64,000 bases of DNA. It comes from Myrica gale (Eukaryota; Streptophyta; Magnoliopsida; Fagales; Myricaceae). The notes beneath the pieces are model-generated. The model searched no databases. It was not told the DNA's origin and saw only the letters and a program-made list of their open reading frames with translations. A program made the position numbers and the translations under genes. The stretch spans positions 7,633,501 through 7,697,500 of the forward strand of contig OZ005611.1 in the NCBI GenBank assembly GCA_963930655.1. The letters are read 5' to 3'. Shown piece after piece: positions 1 through 11,455 of this stretch. Within the stretch, counting starts at the first letter, position 1; the number at the start of each line of letters is the position of its first letter.

Positions 1-2127
1 ACCCCTGTTATTTCACATTTACTTTTTGCTGACGATTTGCTTCTCTTTGGCAAAGCTACTCTTAGGGATGCCCAAGCCATGAATCGGTGTTTGGAGAAAT
101 ACATGGGCTGGTCTGGGCAGAAAATTAATCGAGGAAAGTCTACTATCCACTTCAGCAAAAAATTTTCGGGTGCTGCTCTTCTTCCCATTTGTGACCTCTT
201 GCATCTTAGAAAGATGCCTGCTAAAGCTAAGCATCTTGGCTTGCCTCTGTTGTTTCGATCCAAACATGCGGCAATGGCAGAACTTAAAGATCGGTTGTTT
301 TCCAAGATGTCGGGGTGGAAAGCTAAAATCCTTTCACAAGCTGGTAGAGGTACTCTGATTCGTAGTGTAGCTACTTCTCTGCTTGCTTTTACTCTTAGTT
401 TCTTCTTACTGCCGCGTTCTTGGTGTAATGAGATTGATAGGGGTTTCAAAAATTTCTGGTGGGGTTATAAACCAGGAAAAAATCGTAATCTTTCCCTTAA
501 ATCTTGGAAGTCCATCTGTCTTCCTAAGTCTGTGGGAGAAATGGGCTTTAGGGCAGTGTCTGAGTTGAACCATGCATTAATTTCAAAGTTAACATGGGCT
601 GTTGCTTCTAATCAACTTTGTCTATGGGTCAAACTTTTGAGGGGCAAGTATCTTCATCATGTGAACTTTTGGAATGCTGATTGTGTCCCTCATGGATCTT
701 GGGTGTGGAAAAGTATTATGAGTTGTAGAGGAGTAGTGCGGGCTGAGAGGTGTTTTATGGTGGGAACTGGCAGTGACATTGAGATTTGGAATGACCCATG
801 GATTCCAAATATTCCTGGGTTTATTCCTGTACTGAAACTTGATGCGGGGGTTGTGGTTCATAATGTAGAAGAGCTTATTGATAGGGCTACAGGTCAATGG
901 GACAGAGAGTTGCTTTGGAGAGTCTTTTCCTCTGTAGAGGCTGAAGCTATTCTTCACATTCCACTCAATATTCATGTGAGGCAAGACCATCTGGTTTGGG
1001 TCCATGAGAAGTTAGGCAATTTCTCAGTGAAGTCTTGTTATATGGCTATCATCAAGGATAGAAGTCTTCCAATATCTCCGGTGATGAACAAGTGGTGGGT
1101 GAAGTTATGGAGGATGCACATACATGAGAGATTGAAGGTGAATATGTGGAAACTTTTGTGGGATGTTATTCCTACCAAAGTCAAAATAGCTAGCAGGTTG
1201 GGTAGGAGTGATGAGGAAGAGCTGAAATGTGTGTTTTGTGGGGTTGAGATTGAGTCGATTGCTCATTTGATGCTGGGCTGTTTAGTCAGCCGCATTATAT
1301 GGAATCAATCTCCATGGTCCTTGAACATCAGTATTTTTGTGCAGCAGCCTTTGTCTTCCTGGCTTACCACCATCATTGACCCTTCTTCTCTAAAGGAGTT
1401 GCCTGTAGAGGATCATCATCGGTTCCAGCTTTTTGCAATGATTGCATGGGATCTAACTTGGTGGACTAGGAATCAAATTGTGCATAATGGTGCAACTCTT
1501 GACATTTTAAAATTGGTCCATTTGATTAATCGGGTTCTTGAGGAGCATCTATCGGCTTGGACTAAGAAAATGGAGGAGACTTCTGTGGTTGGCTGGACTG
1601 CTCCTCCTCAGGGGCAGCATAAACTCAACTTTGATGTAGCAATTCGAGAGGATTTTGCAGTGGGTGCAGCCATTATAAAGAATCATGAGGGTCGGGTAGT
1701 GGGTGCTAGTTTTCGCAAGTTTCAGGTGGAAGATTCGGATGAAGGTGAAATATGGGCAGCTCACGTTGGCATGATGGAGGCACAAAGATTGAGGTTAAAG
1801 AAGATTCTGGTGGAGGGGGATTCTAGTGGTGTGATTGAAGCCATCAAGAGTTTCCCTGAAAGAAGGAATTGGAGAAGTCATGCCAGGATCGGTGAGATTG
1901 TCCAATTGACTGATAGTTTTGAGTCTTGTAGTTTTAAATTTGTTCCAAGAGGTGCTAATGAGGATGTGCACCATTTTGCTCGATGGGCTGCTTCCAAGTT
2001 TTTAACTGGAGGCTACCCCGAAGTTCATGAGCATTTTCCTGAATTGTACTGGGTTTATGCTAGAACTGACCCCCCCCATGATTTGTTATCTCAGTTTTCA
2101 TTAATAAAGGTGGTACTAGTTGATTAA
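1..2127 (+). CDS. LINE ORF2 polyprotein, C-terminal 708 residues (RT end, zf-RVT, RNase H)
   Basis: The frame is open from the first base, so the true start lies outside. The visible part opens with the FADD form of the reverse-transcriptase catalytic box (about residues 10-12) and a GLPL motif near residue 82. The RT thumb follows, then a zf-RVT region (about residues 340-450, with paired Cys such as CVFC and a downstream HLMLGC). The end is a plant-LINE RNase H domain: FDVA near residue 555 supplies the first Asp, EIWAAH the Glu, VEGDSS the next Asp and NEDVHHFARWAA the last segment. No stop or frameshift interrupts about 2.1 kb, so the insertion looks recent. In plant LINEs this protein reverse-transcribes the element RNA at a nicked target. 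Whether the full element is intact cannot be seen here. Confidence 0.93.
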   Translation, partial: TPVISHLLFADDLLLFGKATLRDAQAMNRCLEKYMGWSGQKINRGKSTIHFSKKFSGAALLPICDLLHLRKMPAKAKHLGLPLLFRSKHAAMAELKDRLFSKMSGWKAKILSQAGRGTLIRSVATSLLAFTLSFFLLPRSWCNEIDRGFKNFWWGYKPGKNRNLSLKSWKSICLPKSVGEMGFRAVSELNHALISKLTWAVASNQLCLWVKLLRGKYLHHVNFWNADCVPHGSWVWKSIMSCRGVVRAERCFMVGTGSDIEIWNDPWIPNIPGFIPVLKLDAGVVVHNVEELIDRATGQWDRELLWRVFSSVEAEAILHIPLNIHVRQDHLVWVHEKLGNFSVKSCYMAIIKDRSLPISPVMNKWWVKLWRMHIHERLKVNMWKLLWDVIPTKVKIASRLGRSDEEELKCVFCGVEIESIAHLMLGCLVSRIIWNQSPWSLNISIFVQQPLSSWLTTIIDPSSLKELPVEDHHRFQLFAMIAWDLTWWTRNQIVHNGATLDILKLVHLINRVLEEHLSAWTKKMEETSVVGWTAPPQGQHKLNFDVAIREDFAVGAAIIKNHEGRVVGASFRKFQVEDSDEGEIWAAHVGMMEAQRLRLKKILVEGDSSGVIEAIKSFPERRNWRSHARIGEIVQLTDSFESCSFKFVPRGANEDVHHFARWAASKFLTGGYPEVHEHFPELYWVYARTDPPHDLLSQFSLIKVVLVD

Positions 2128-2146
2128 AAAAAAAAAAAACAAAAAA
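1..2146 (+). mobile_element. LINE (non-LTR retrotransposon), 3' part, 5' end outside window
   Basis: The window begins inside the element. The reading frame is open from base 1 and a poly-A run (2127-2146, interrupted by one C) follows directly after the stop codon, which is the 3' end expected of target-primed LINE insertion. The strand is +, opposite to all host genes nearby. A target-site duplication cannot be tested because the 5' junction lies to the left of the window. Confidence 0.93.
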
Positions 2147-2615
2147 GTTCAATGGTTTGGTTGGTCATGTATAGGTATAGTTGCTCACCTAATCATAAAA
2201 GTGCAATATTTCTTAGAAGAAGGTGCTCATGACTTTTGTCACGTAATTATGAAACTCGTGGTCTCCCTCTTCAATATCGCCTGCATGGCCTAAACCATCG
2301 GAGTTGATTTCATAGCGCATGGTATTCACACAGAAGTGTTGGAATTAACTCAAAAGTTGAGAGAAATATAGTACTGTCCTGTATGTGCATGCCAGCACGA
2401 CATAATATCTTGAAGAATTTTTTATATGTTTTCTGACTAGATTATTAATTGGGAGAGGACTTATATAATATTATACTAAATAAGATTTATTAGTAGAACA
2501 TCTTATAGTTGATACACACCAATCACCGGATACCGGCACATTAATCCAGCCGGATGATATATATATAGGTTCAGTACAAGTTCTAAAACTTTTGGATGGG
2601 GGCTGCACGTAGGCT
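2147..2615. other. Intergenic spacer after the LINE and 3' flank of amidase A
   Basis: This is AT-rich sequence between the LINE tail and the amidase A stop codon. It probably holds the amidase 3' UTR on the minus strand. I see no open frame or repeat here. Confidence 0.5.
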
Positions 2616-5001
2616 TCAAGGCTTAAAACTCGGAGGCTTCCTAATCTTAGTAGCTTGCTCGAATCCATATGCGATTTCAATCAACTTTGGCTCCGATCCC
2701 CTTAGTCCTCCAAAGCAGATACCAATTGGCACCCCATTACTGCCGTATCCTGCAGGGACACTAATTCCAGGGAAGCCCCCAATGGCAAGGGCGGGGGTAA
2801 AGTTTGGGCCTGGAGTCACCAGTGCATCAAGTTTATGCTCCTTCATCACCTTCACAAAACCATTTAATGTCAGCCTTGACATATCAAGCAATGCAGCCTT
2901 CTCTTTGTCACCAAACCCGTTTGTAGCTTGCGATTCCAGAAAGAAGTTTTGCCCGTACTCTTTGGTCTTCTCCTGCACGGCCATTGAAATAAATCTGTCA
3001 TTTGAGGATGCGCCCAATTAATTGGGATATGATGGTAGAATTATGAGATTGTACATATACTAACCAAGTCCGAGAACTTGTTGTCGAAGGCTATGACATC
3101 TGCCAAGGTACGCACTGGGGAAGACACGAGCTCTTTTAGGTATTTATTCAACGATGGTTTGAATTCTATTAGCAATGCTGTAGTTTCCGAGGCCCCATTC
3201 AAGATAACGTCAATGTTGGCAATTCCAACATTATCCACCAAAACTGCACCTTCCTGCCTGAAATTTGGGCAGATTAACGATCAGGATATATAAGAGTGCC
3301 TTAGGAATTTATGAGCAAAGTAATTTCAACTTCGAGTAATTTTACGGATCATTGAAACGTGGTATTTGGGACATCATGCAAAGCATGTCGTGTTACCTTA
3401 GAGTTTTAAGATGTTGCTCAAATATTGTTCTCAAGACTACGTCATCGCCGAAATCGAAGAAGGGGTTTCTCACTATCCCCAACCTCTTTCCCCTGAGCCC
3501 ATTAGCCTTGAGAAATTGTTTATAGCCACCGCGTGGAATGTAGAGTGATGCTTTGATTGTCGCTTTATCACGGTAGTCCAGACCTACAATCTCATCAAGA
3601 ACGTAGACAGCATCTGATACCGTCCTGCAGATGGGCCTGTTCCAATCGACATGGCATGATAAATTGGGATAGCATATGAGACATAAGCATAGACTTAAGC
3701 TAGACAACACTTTCTTTCAAAATCACACAAAATTTTATCGAAATTCAGAGTAAATAGTACTTGATCTAATTAAAATACAAAAGCTCTGCATACCTCTTCC
3801 TTTGTTTACTAAGAGAGTACGGAGCCAGGCAGAGAAAAATTTACAGTTCGCTAAATCCTTAACTTCTAGCTCCATATAATTTCCCAGAACGTATATTAAT
3901 CTACCCACGAAGTAAGAAATTACCCAACAGTGTCTTGTCTAGGAGAGATTGGGATAACACCAGCACGACTGGTTAGACCAACGGTTGGTTTGATACCCAC
4001 TGCTGAGTTATGACTTGATGGACATATAATCGAGCCGTCTGTCTCCGTCGCCAGTGACACTGCTACTAAATTCGCTGCAACTGATATAGCTGATCCACTA
4101 CTTGATCCACAAGGGTCTGCCGATAGAACATAAGGATTCTGCAATAACCGGAATGTCCTTCAACTTTATACTAATTAAAAGGTGAATCTGATTGTCTCAA
4201 TTGATGTTGCTATATTGTACTGACGTGTAATGTCATGGTTCAAACTTAAGCTAGAGCTCTAGCTCTTGAATATCATATCAAATCATAGCTTTTCTTTAAA
4301 ACTAGACTTAATTAACTGTTTAATATATTTGAACAGTTTATGAACATCCTTTCACCTTGTTAAAATATTATTATATCCGCTTGAATCCCACTCGGGTTTG
4401 CTTAAGTGCTTAAGCTTTAACACTTTACCTTCCCTTGGCCACTTCTGCCGCTCCAACCGCTGGGTGCGAAACCCGACCGAAAATGAGCCCATTCGCTTAA
4501 GCTGGCCTTCCCTATTATTATAGCCCCTGCTTTCCTCAACTTCTTGACAACGCCAGCATCCCTTGGCACGATTGAGCCGAGGAGTGCGTAGGATCCAGCC
4601 GTAGTATTGAGCTTATCCTTGGTTGCTATGTTATCCTTGAGCAGAACGGGTATACCATGCAAGCCAGAGAGTGAGCCAGGCACCTTCGCCCTGCGCTCGC
4701 TGTCCGCCTTATCAGCTAGGTACAGCGCCTCTGGGTTCACCTCTATGACCGCCTTAAGGATCGGGTTGAGTCTCCGGATTTGTCTAAGGTAGAACTCAAC
4801 GAGTTGCCTCGAAGTGAGTTGGTTTCGCTCGAGAGCGAGCTGGAGGTCGCGCACGCTTGCTTCCTTGAGCGAGATCGAGTGGTTCGTGACATTATAGAAC
4901 CCATTGCCTCTGACGGTGAGTGACCCAGACGTCGATATGGCTAGAAGAATAAGAAGCAGTGACCAAAAGAGAGGCAAATGTGGTGGTGCTTTGATAGCCA
5001 T
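2616..5001 (-). CDS. Amidase-signature family protein, secreted, intact copy A
   Basis: Five exons join without a break: 4429-5001, 3924-4138, 3397-3636, 3065-3257 and 2616-2972. They total 1578 nt, or 525 aa, and all introns are GT-AG. A hydrophobic signal peptide occupies about residues 9-27. The amidase-signature fold follows, with catalytic Lys in PVLLKDN (K122), the GSSSGS loop holding the cis-Ser (residues 202-207), and nucleophile S227 in TETDGSI. Plant relatives are annotated as amidase C869.01-like and resemble bacterial peptide amidases more than GatA. The family hydrolyses C-terminal or small amides, but the plant substrate is unknown. The signal peptide suggests action in the secretory pathway or cell wall. 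It is the downstream member of a tandem trio with copies B and C and the only one that reads through. A TATTTAAT element on the minus strand at 5101-5110 is a possible TATA box. Confidence 0.93.
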
Positions 5002-6119
5002 TGCCCAAGAAGTTGACCCACTGAGTCAGCTCGTCGAGATTTCAAGTTAGATATCTATTGAATATTCGCAAGATGTAACCGATATGCCGCAGCTGCGGCT
5101 CTATTTAATTTTGATGTTTTGAATCTTTGATCGATTTAGAAAAAAATAAAATAGAATCTTTGATCGGGATGATCTTGTTATTTCCAGTTTCTGTGAAGAT
5201 GGGTTGATTTGAGTCATTTGACTGATAATTTAGATCGGTACGGTTAATTAAAGTGAACGACTTTATTAGTGGTTAATTTGTCATGAGCATAATAAAACTG
5301 GTGGTGTAGGTAGACCTTTGTGTAGTGGACGATGGTGTAGTGGAGGCTGAGAAGGAACAAGAAGAACGAGACATGACACAGGAAAGGGAAAGTAGGTGCG
5401 CTTGAAGACCGCTTGAAGACTGAAGATAAGGGTTCTGAAGTGCTTATGTGTCGATTACAAAGCAGGGCATTCTCTTTGGGCTCGGTGGGCTGCGATGAAT
5501 TGAGTGGGCTGCCTTGTTAGTTAAAAGGTTGTTTTCTTATATTACGTGAATGGACGTCTATTAGTTGGGTTGTAGGCTCGTAGACAACCCATTATTTTGT
5601 TAAGGCTGTTAGAAGCTAGCTGACGTCAGCTGAGCGGTTAGTTTGTTTTTGGCTTTATAGAGTACGTAGCAAGTGGGGAAAGGGTATTGACGAAAAACGG
5701 AAGCTAAATGTTGCTTGGAGATTGACCATCTCGAATGGGTTTGTTATCCCTTGTTCTTGTTTGCATCTGATACAAATTTCAGTCTATATTCATTTCCAAA
5801 TCTACCTTCATCTTCTTTTCATACACAAATTCACCAGAAATTTCTAATTACAAAAAAGAGCTGTGACATAATTAACTATTAATTAACAAGCGTGAGTAGA
5901 AAATTTCGGCTATAGTGTATTCCAAACGAATTTGCATCGAACCGTGCGCACAAATTAGTGGAAAGCAATGATGTCGCATGTGGAGTAATTTCTTCATTCT
6001 TCGACAAAAAGATCTTTTGCAGTTTGGTTTGGGCCCTAGATGGAATATATCTGTCCTAGGGCATACAAGCTAATCTGGTCCATGCCACCACTTTGATAAC
6101 TCAATAAAGGCGGTAGAGA
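5002..6119. other. Spacer upstream of amidase A; possible decayed LTR-like sequence
   Basis: There is no credible gene here. Next to the amidase A start are a 14-bp palindrome (GCCGCAGCTGCGGC, about 5086-5099) and a TATTTAAT motif. The stretch 5290-5870 has the look of an LTR R-U5 region, but I could find neither termini nor a target duplication, so that reading is weak. Confidence 0.35.
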
Positions 6120-6540
6120 CCACATCCACATCGAAGGAATTCTGTACAGCATGCGAGGATCTTTTGCTTTCGAAGCAACTTTCTTTTGATGGAGCTATCA
6201 TTCTTAAGCCTTCAATTGCCAATACTTGCTACAATATGTGGTTTTGAGATTCTTTGGGGGATAAGTGCTTACTGCAGAGGGTGGAAATGAAATGAGATGA
6301 ATTCCTTCGTTGGACAGCAAGAGAGTGCAATGCTAACTCCTTGTTGCAGGTGAGCAGGAAGATTCCCAGGAGACTCAACCGGCAAGTCCATCTGCTGGCT
6401 CAGTGGGCTGCTCGTTCTATGTTTACTGCCTTTTTTGGTCCTTGTAGCATTCCTGCTTTTATTCTGCTTTGCGACTCTTTTTTTCCTTTATGTTAGTTGC
6501 TTATTTCTTTTAATGAATGAGGTTTTTGAGAAAAAAAAAA
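6120..6540 (+). mobile_element. LINE 3'-end fragment (RNase H tail and poly-A)
   Basis: Translation of the + strand gives a degenerate RNase H end. The segment around 6325-6420 reads as ANSLLQVSRKIPRRL followed by AQWAARS, typical of plant LINE ORF2 termini. Stop codons lie upstream, and an A-run stands at 6531-6540. It is a short, inactive 5'-truncated copy. Confidence 0.7.
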
Positions 6541-6850
6541 GAGCAGAAGATTTCCATTAGTGCTGTGATTTATTATGTATGGACGGAAAGGAATGCACGA
6601 CTCCATGACAAGGGAACTCGAAGGCTGGTGATAGTGCTAAAGGAGATAGAGAGTTTTGTAAGAACCAAGCTGATTCTGTTTGAGATCTAACACGGCAGTT
6701 GATTGTCTGTGTCCTTTGTTTTGCTGGGATTCACTTAATTGTGGGTTATACTACGTATTGAGGGATAGTGTCCCAGGCTATACGAGGGAGGGTTTCCCCC
6801 AACTCTTGTAAATTTTAGTTTAAAACATTACAAGTTACCACTTACCCAAA
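6541..6850 (+). mobile_element. Second LINE 3'-end fragment directly abutting the first
   Basis: Immediately after the A-run of the previous fragment, the + strand reads YYVWTERNARLHDKGT, the end of a zf-RVT domain. It continues into a LINE-like 3' tail ending near 6840. This order (zf-RVT after an RNase H tail) cannot come from one element, so two truncated LINEs lie head to tail. Confidence 0.6.
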
Positions 6851-7221
6851 ACAAGGAACAGGGGGCGTAAATCCGCAATCGTCAGAATTTGAAAAGGTAG
6901 GCTTCTTCTTAATTTGTTTTTAATCTTTTGAATTCCTTGGTGCTACAAATCTATAACTGCAATGGTTAAATGCATATACCATGTGCACATCATGCACCAA
7001 CACTAATACGAAAGCAAACTCAATATGAAGATACATCATCTTTCGGTAGAACAAAAGATATGGCATATATATCCCAAACATCATGAAAGCACAATCAAAT
7101 AAGAGATGCAGTTTCATTTTTTCGAGGCACTTGTTAGGCACGGTGACTTCGAATTAAAAGATTGATTTACACATCCAAACTAGAAAGAAGTTCGCAGAAA
7201 AAGTTTTACACAACCAAATTA
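6851..7221. other. Spacer downstream of amidase B
   Basis: This is AT-rich sequence and probably contains the 3' UTR of amidase B. I see nothing else in it. Confidence 0.4.
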
Positions 7222-9890
7222 CTATACACTTCCAAACAGAACTTCATTATTCATGTCAAATGTTTTTGAAGGAGGCCTCCGCACCATGGTGGCTTGTTCA
7301 AAGGCATAAGCAATCTCAATCAGCTTTGGTTCAGTACCCTTTAGGCCTCCGAAGCAGATTTCAAAGGGCATTCCATGGCTGTCATAACCAGCAGGAATAG
7401 TGATTCCTGGGTGGCCTCCTATTGCCAGCAGGGCAATGGCACCCGTGCCTGGTGTAACCAGGGCATCCAATTCATGATCCAACATCAGTTTCTCGAATCC
7501 ATTTCGGGACAGGTTTTCCATCAATTCAATTGCTTGCATTTCTTTCTCTCCGAACCCTTTTGTATTCTCTGATGCAATAAAAGTGCCCTGGCCATACTCC
7601 TCAGTTTTCTCCTGCATTAACCCAAAGAACAGAGAAAGAAAATTAAATTAAATATAATTTCCTGAAGTCTTAAGCTTATGCGTTTCAATCTAGTCATATT
7701 ATAGTGTGGCTACAGTCCAATATAGGAATTTCACCACTTGCACTCAAGATGTACTCCAATAAACTTTGTCCAAATCAATGCAGTATGAGAATCGTCTACT
7801 TACCAGTTCAGGGTTATTTTGGTTGAAGGCAATGATGTCAGTGAGTGACCTCACCGGAGAAGATATAAGTTCTTTCAGGTAACAATTTTAAGGATGCCTT
7901 GAACCCAGCAAGCATTACAGTCAATTCACCACTTCGTTTGTAACTGAGAATGACATCAATATCTGCTATCTCAAGATTGTCCACCACTGTTGCACCTCTT
8001 TCTCTAGAATGTCAAAGATAGATTCCACAAGTCACGAGCACATATCCACAAGCCACCGAAAGTAAATTTCTTTGAAATACTTCATACCTCAGTGTGTTCA
8101 AATGACGCTCAAAAGCTTGAATGACAGACTTATTCAAGGATCTCAGAAATGGATTCCTAACAACACCTAATTTCTTGCCTTTAAGCCCATTTGGGTTGAG
8201 AAATTGTTTATAACCACCTATGGGTATGAATTTGGCCGCTTCTTTTGTGGCTTCAGAATCTTCTGGATCAAAACCCACAATCACATCAAGCAGATAAACT
8301 GCATCAGACACTGTCCTGCTTATGGGCCTGTAATTTCATCACGGTACAACCCGGACGTTACAAAGTCATATGTCTATGTATCCGCAAGTACATGTAATGT
8401 AGTCGAAAGAACGTTAACGATGTGCATTCTTCTACATACAAATCATATAGGACAAGTAACTTGGGAACAGTGGAGTATAGCAGGCTTACTACAGATCTTA
8501 CCCGACTGTGTCATGGCGGGGCAAAACCGGAATGACGTCGGCTCGACTGGTGAGTCCAACAGTTGGTTTGAACCCCACCACTGAGTTATGATCAGATGGA
8601 CAGATGATGGAGCCATGAGTCTCACTCCCAAGTGATATTGCCACCATGTTTGCAGCCACTGAAATGGCTGACCCACTGCTCGAACCACAAGGATTCCCTG
8701 ATGGAACATACGGGTTCTACAAGATTTCCATGTTTAAGTCAGCTTGATCCGTTATTATTGGAAGACAACCAGCCAAGTAGCCTTAGATATTACATAACAC
8801 CAGCTCAACTCAAGTAAAAGTACAGACATCTACCCCAGGATTAACTATTATTGATTTATACTTGTCCCTAATAACCCACATTACATATTAAAATCAATGA
8901 AGAAGCTCCCTAATTTTTCCTATTTTAATGTCCATAATCCAGCTTTTAATTTGTTAATCTTTATATCATTAGTTTTAGGTTAATTTAAATCCCAAACCTC
9001 AAATGAGCCCCCACCAATATTTCGTGTCTTTCACAAGAATTGACATTAATAGGCCTATACTCCATCAGTCCATTTCCCCCACTAGTTTCAAAGTTTATAA
9101 ATTGGAAACTATTCTATTAATGTCAAAATAGAGCTAATGCGTCATAAATTAATTATCTTTTCGGGCAAGCATGCATTAATCATCGGAATGCAATGCTCGC
9201 GTACTTTTTTAGAGTCCAGAAGAGAAAACACAAGTCCAATTGAAGGGTTCTGCTAATAGTTTGCATTGAGATTTTGCAAAAGAAAATACTTAAGTCCCAA
9301 AATTAAAAGGAAAATGAAAATGAAAATTGTGAGAGAGAGAGAGAGAGAGAGCTGACCACGCCTTGACCAGTTCTAGCAGACCAACCATTGGGAATGTGAC
9401 CCAAAGAACGGAAAGAGTACCACTCTGTGAGACTAGCCTTCCCCAAGATGATAGCCCCGGCACCCCTCAGCCTCTCCACCACACCTGCATCCCGAGGCAC
9501 CACCGAGCCCAGCAGCGCGTACGACCCAGCCGTGGTGTTTAACTTGTCCTTGGTGGCTATCGTGTCCTTGAGCAGCACCGGGATCCCGTGCAACTCCCCC
9601 AACGAACGGTCCCCATTGTTTGTTCTACCCCTCTCCCGGTCAGCCTCGTCCGCTTGAGCCCGCGCGTCTGGGTTTACCTCCACTACGCTGCGTAGCAGGG
9701 GATTCAACGTCTCGATCCTGTCCAAGTAGAAGTCCACCAGCTCTCTTGATGTGAGTTTGCTTTCCGCGAAGGCACGTTGGATCCCTTCGATCGTCGCCTC
9801 TTCGATAGTGAAGTCCTCGCCGTTAATTGGGCCGAAGAAGAATGTACCCGTGATGATCAAAACGGAGATCAACGATGGTGTGATTGCCAT
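7222..9890 (-). pseudogene. Amidase-signature family, copy B, frameshifted in exon 4
   Basis: The exons match copy A in number and phase: 9357-9890, 8502-8716, 8088-8327, 7804-8003 and 7222-7611. The start at 9890 is chosen because it opens directly into a signal peptide (about residues 7-22); an upstream in-frame Met exists but would bury it. Catalytic Lys lies in PVLLKDT and the GSSSGS loop is present. The motif before the nucleophile reads SETHGSI instead of TETDGSI, with His at about residue 212. Exon 4 has one extra base near 7880-7890, inside a TTAAAATTG stretch. Its length (200 nt) fits two extra codons plus one surplus base relative to copy A, and the shifted frame meets a stop soon after. 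Either this is a young pseudogene or the reference has a homopolymer error. Everything else is well conserved. Confidence 0.85.
9331..9352. repeat. (GA)n microsatellite beside the intron 1 donor of amidase B
   Basis: A pure GA run lies about 5 nt inside intron 1. On the coding strand it is a CT run immediately after the donor site. Confidence 0.9.
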
Positions 9891-10349
9891 TTGCTGAGAT
9901 CTTTGTTCCTCTATTATGGAAATCACAAAAGACAAATGGCCGCAGAAACAATTCCTCGTATTTTGACTCTTTGAGATTCGTTTGAACGTCAACGCAGGAT
10001 GAAATACAATTTTTGTCCCCCGGCCATGTAATTTACTCCAAATAAAATTTTACTCTGATAAAATACTACGGTCCAAAACCATGCACGGATAAAATCATCA
10101 TTTTCTTAAAATATTAATTTGAGTAGAGGTGTAAAGTATACAAAATATAGAGTTGATAGGTGAAATATAAGGAAATTGATAATTTTAGAATAACGTATTA
10201 AAATCATAATAGTTATTTAGCAACAAGTATATTTAACTATATTTGTTTAACACAAAGTTAATCTTGATATTAATGTCCTGCCTAAATTTTGTTGTCACAA
10301 CAAAGTCAAAAATTGAAACCAGCGGCAAATATACTCCTCCACTGAATGA
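9891..10349. other. AT-rich spacer upstream of amidase B
   Basis: This holds the 5' flank of amidase B. No frame or repeat is recognised. Confidence 0.4.
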
Positions 10350-11455
10350 GTCAGATGGTCACTGAACATAGCCATTTTTTTGTTACCCGTATTATAGAAA
10401 GATCTCTCTCTCTAGAGTTTCTACTCCCCTTTACCTGCCCTCCCTCCTCCTTTCCTGTCCTCCTACCGCCCTTCCCTTCCTACCATCTCTCTCCTTTCCC
10501 TCTCTTGGGCGGACGTTATCCATACCCCCCATTTTTGGTCTCCTCTGCGGTTGTCTTCATTTCCAAATCCCCGTTCCAGGTGGACTTCGGTGGTCATGCC
10601 CAATAGGGATGACATTAGCAGCTCCAGGTGAACTTCTCTAGCTTTTTTCGGTGGCCGTTGTTCCCACACGCACTGCCACACGCGGGCGCTTGATCTCCTT
10701 CCCTATGACCGACGGTGGAAGGGTCCTTCCATTCCTTTCCTTTCTCACCTCTCCCTGGTCGGACGCTATCCAAACCCTCTATTTTTAGCCTCCCTTTGCG
10801 GTTGTCTTCATCTCCAGATCCCCATTCCAGGTGGACTTCGGTGGCCACGCTCAGCAAGGATGGCATAAGCAGCTCCAAGAGGTCGTCTCCAGCTTTTTTC
10901 GGTAATCGTTGGCAGGTGGGTGATCACGTGCCCACCCACCCCTTTTTGGATCTGCTGCAGTGGTCTTAGATGGTGTCTCATAGCTTTATTTTCTAACCTG
11001 ATTCCGATCGGCCAATGGCTTCTTCTTTAGTGTTTTTTTGTTGTATTTTCCAAGTGTTTTTTAATTTTATTTCGTTGAAATTTTGTTATGAATCTCGATG
11101 TCCATTGATGCTGGTGTGGATGCTCTCTCGAGAGAGAGTGAGAGTGCGGTACTTAACTACTCATTCCTCTGGCGACCGCCATTTTTGGCTGAGTTACTTT
11201 CGGGTCTTTGGACCCTTTTTGAATTCACGGCCCTTTGGACACATCTTGTTGAAGCCTTTTACGACCATTTGGAATCAGGCCTTTAAGGCCCATCGATATA
11301 CAACCCGTAGTGCTTTTAATGATGTTTTAATGGACTTTATGTCCCTGTTCTTTGTGCCCGGCCTCGGAAGATCGTCTTAATTTAGCATGTTTGTATGCTT
11401 CCCAGTGAAATGAAATTCATGTTTGTTTAGGAAAAAAAAAGTCAGATAGTCACTG
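10350..11455 (+). mobile_element. Poly-A retroposon without LINE ORF, 15-bp target duplication
   Basis: The insert (10365-11440) ends in an A-run (11432-11440). It is flanked by near-identical 15-mers GTCAGATGGTCACTG (10350-10364) and GTCAGATAGTCACTG (11441-11455). This combination marks target-primed insertion by LINE machinery. Inside are a pyrimidine-rich start with CTCTCTCTCTAGAG and no conserved coding frame. The tail copies a GTTTGTTTAGG-like mRNA end. It may be a non-autonomous element, a LINE 5'/3' UTR chimera, or a processed transcript of unknown origin. Confidence 0.8.
10490..10915 (+). repeat. Imperfect tandem duplication inside the retroposon
   Basis: Two units of about 170 bp start near 10490 and 10745. 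They share, with scattered substitutions, a GCGGTTGTCTTCAT segment, a CAGGTGGACTTCGGTGG segment and an AGCTTTTTTCGGT segment in the same order. Confidence 0.75.

Noticed and set aside
5290-5870. Possible copia-type solo LTR
   Set aside because: No TG/CA ends with a matching 5-bp duplication could be found.
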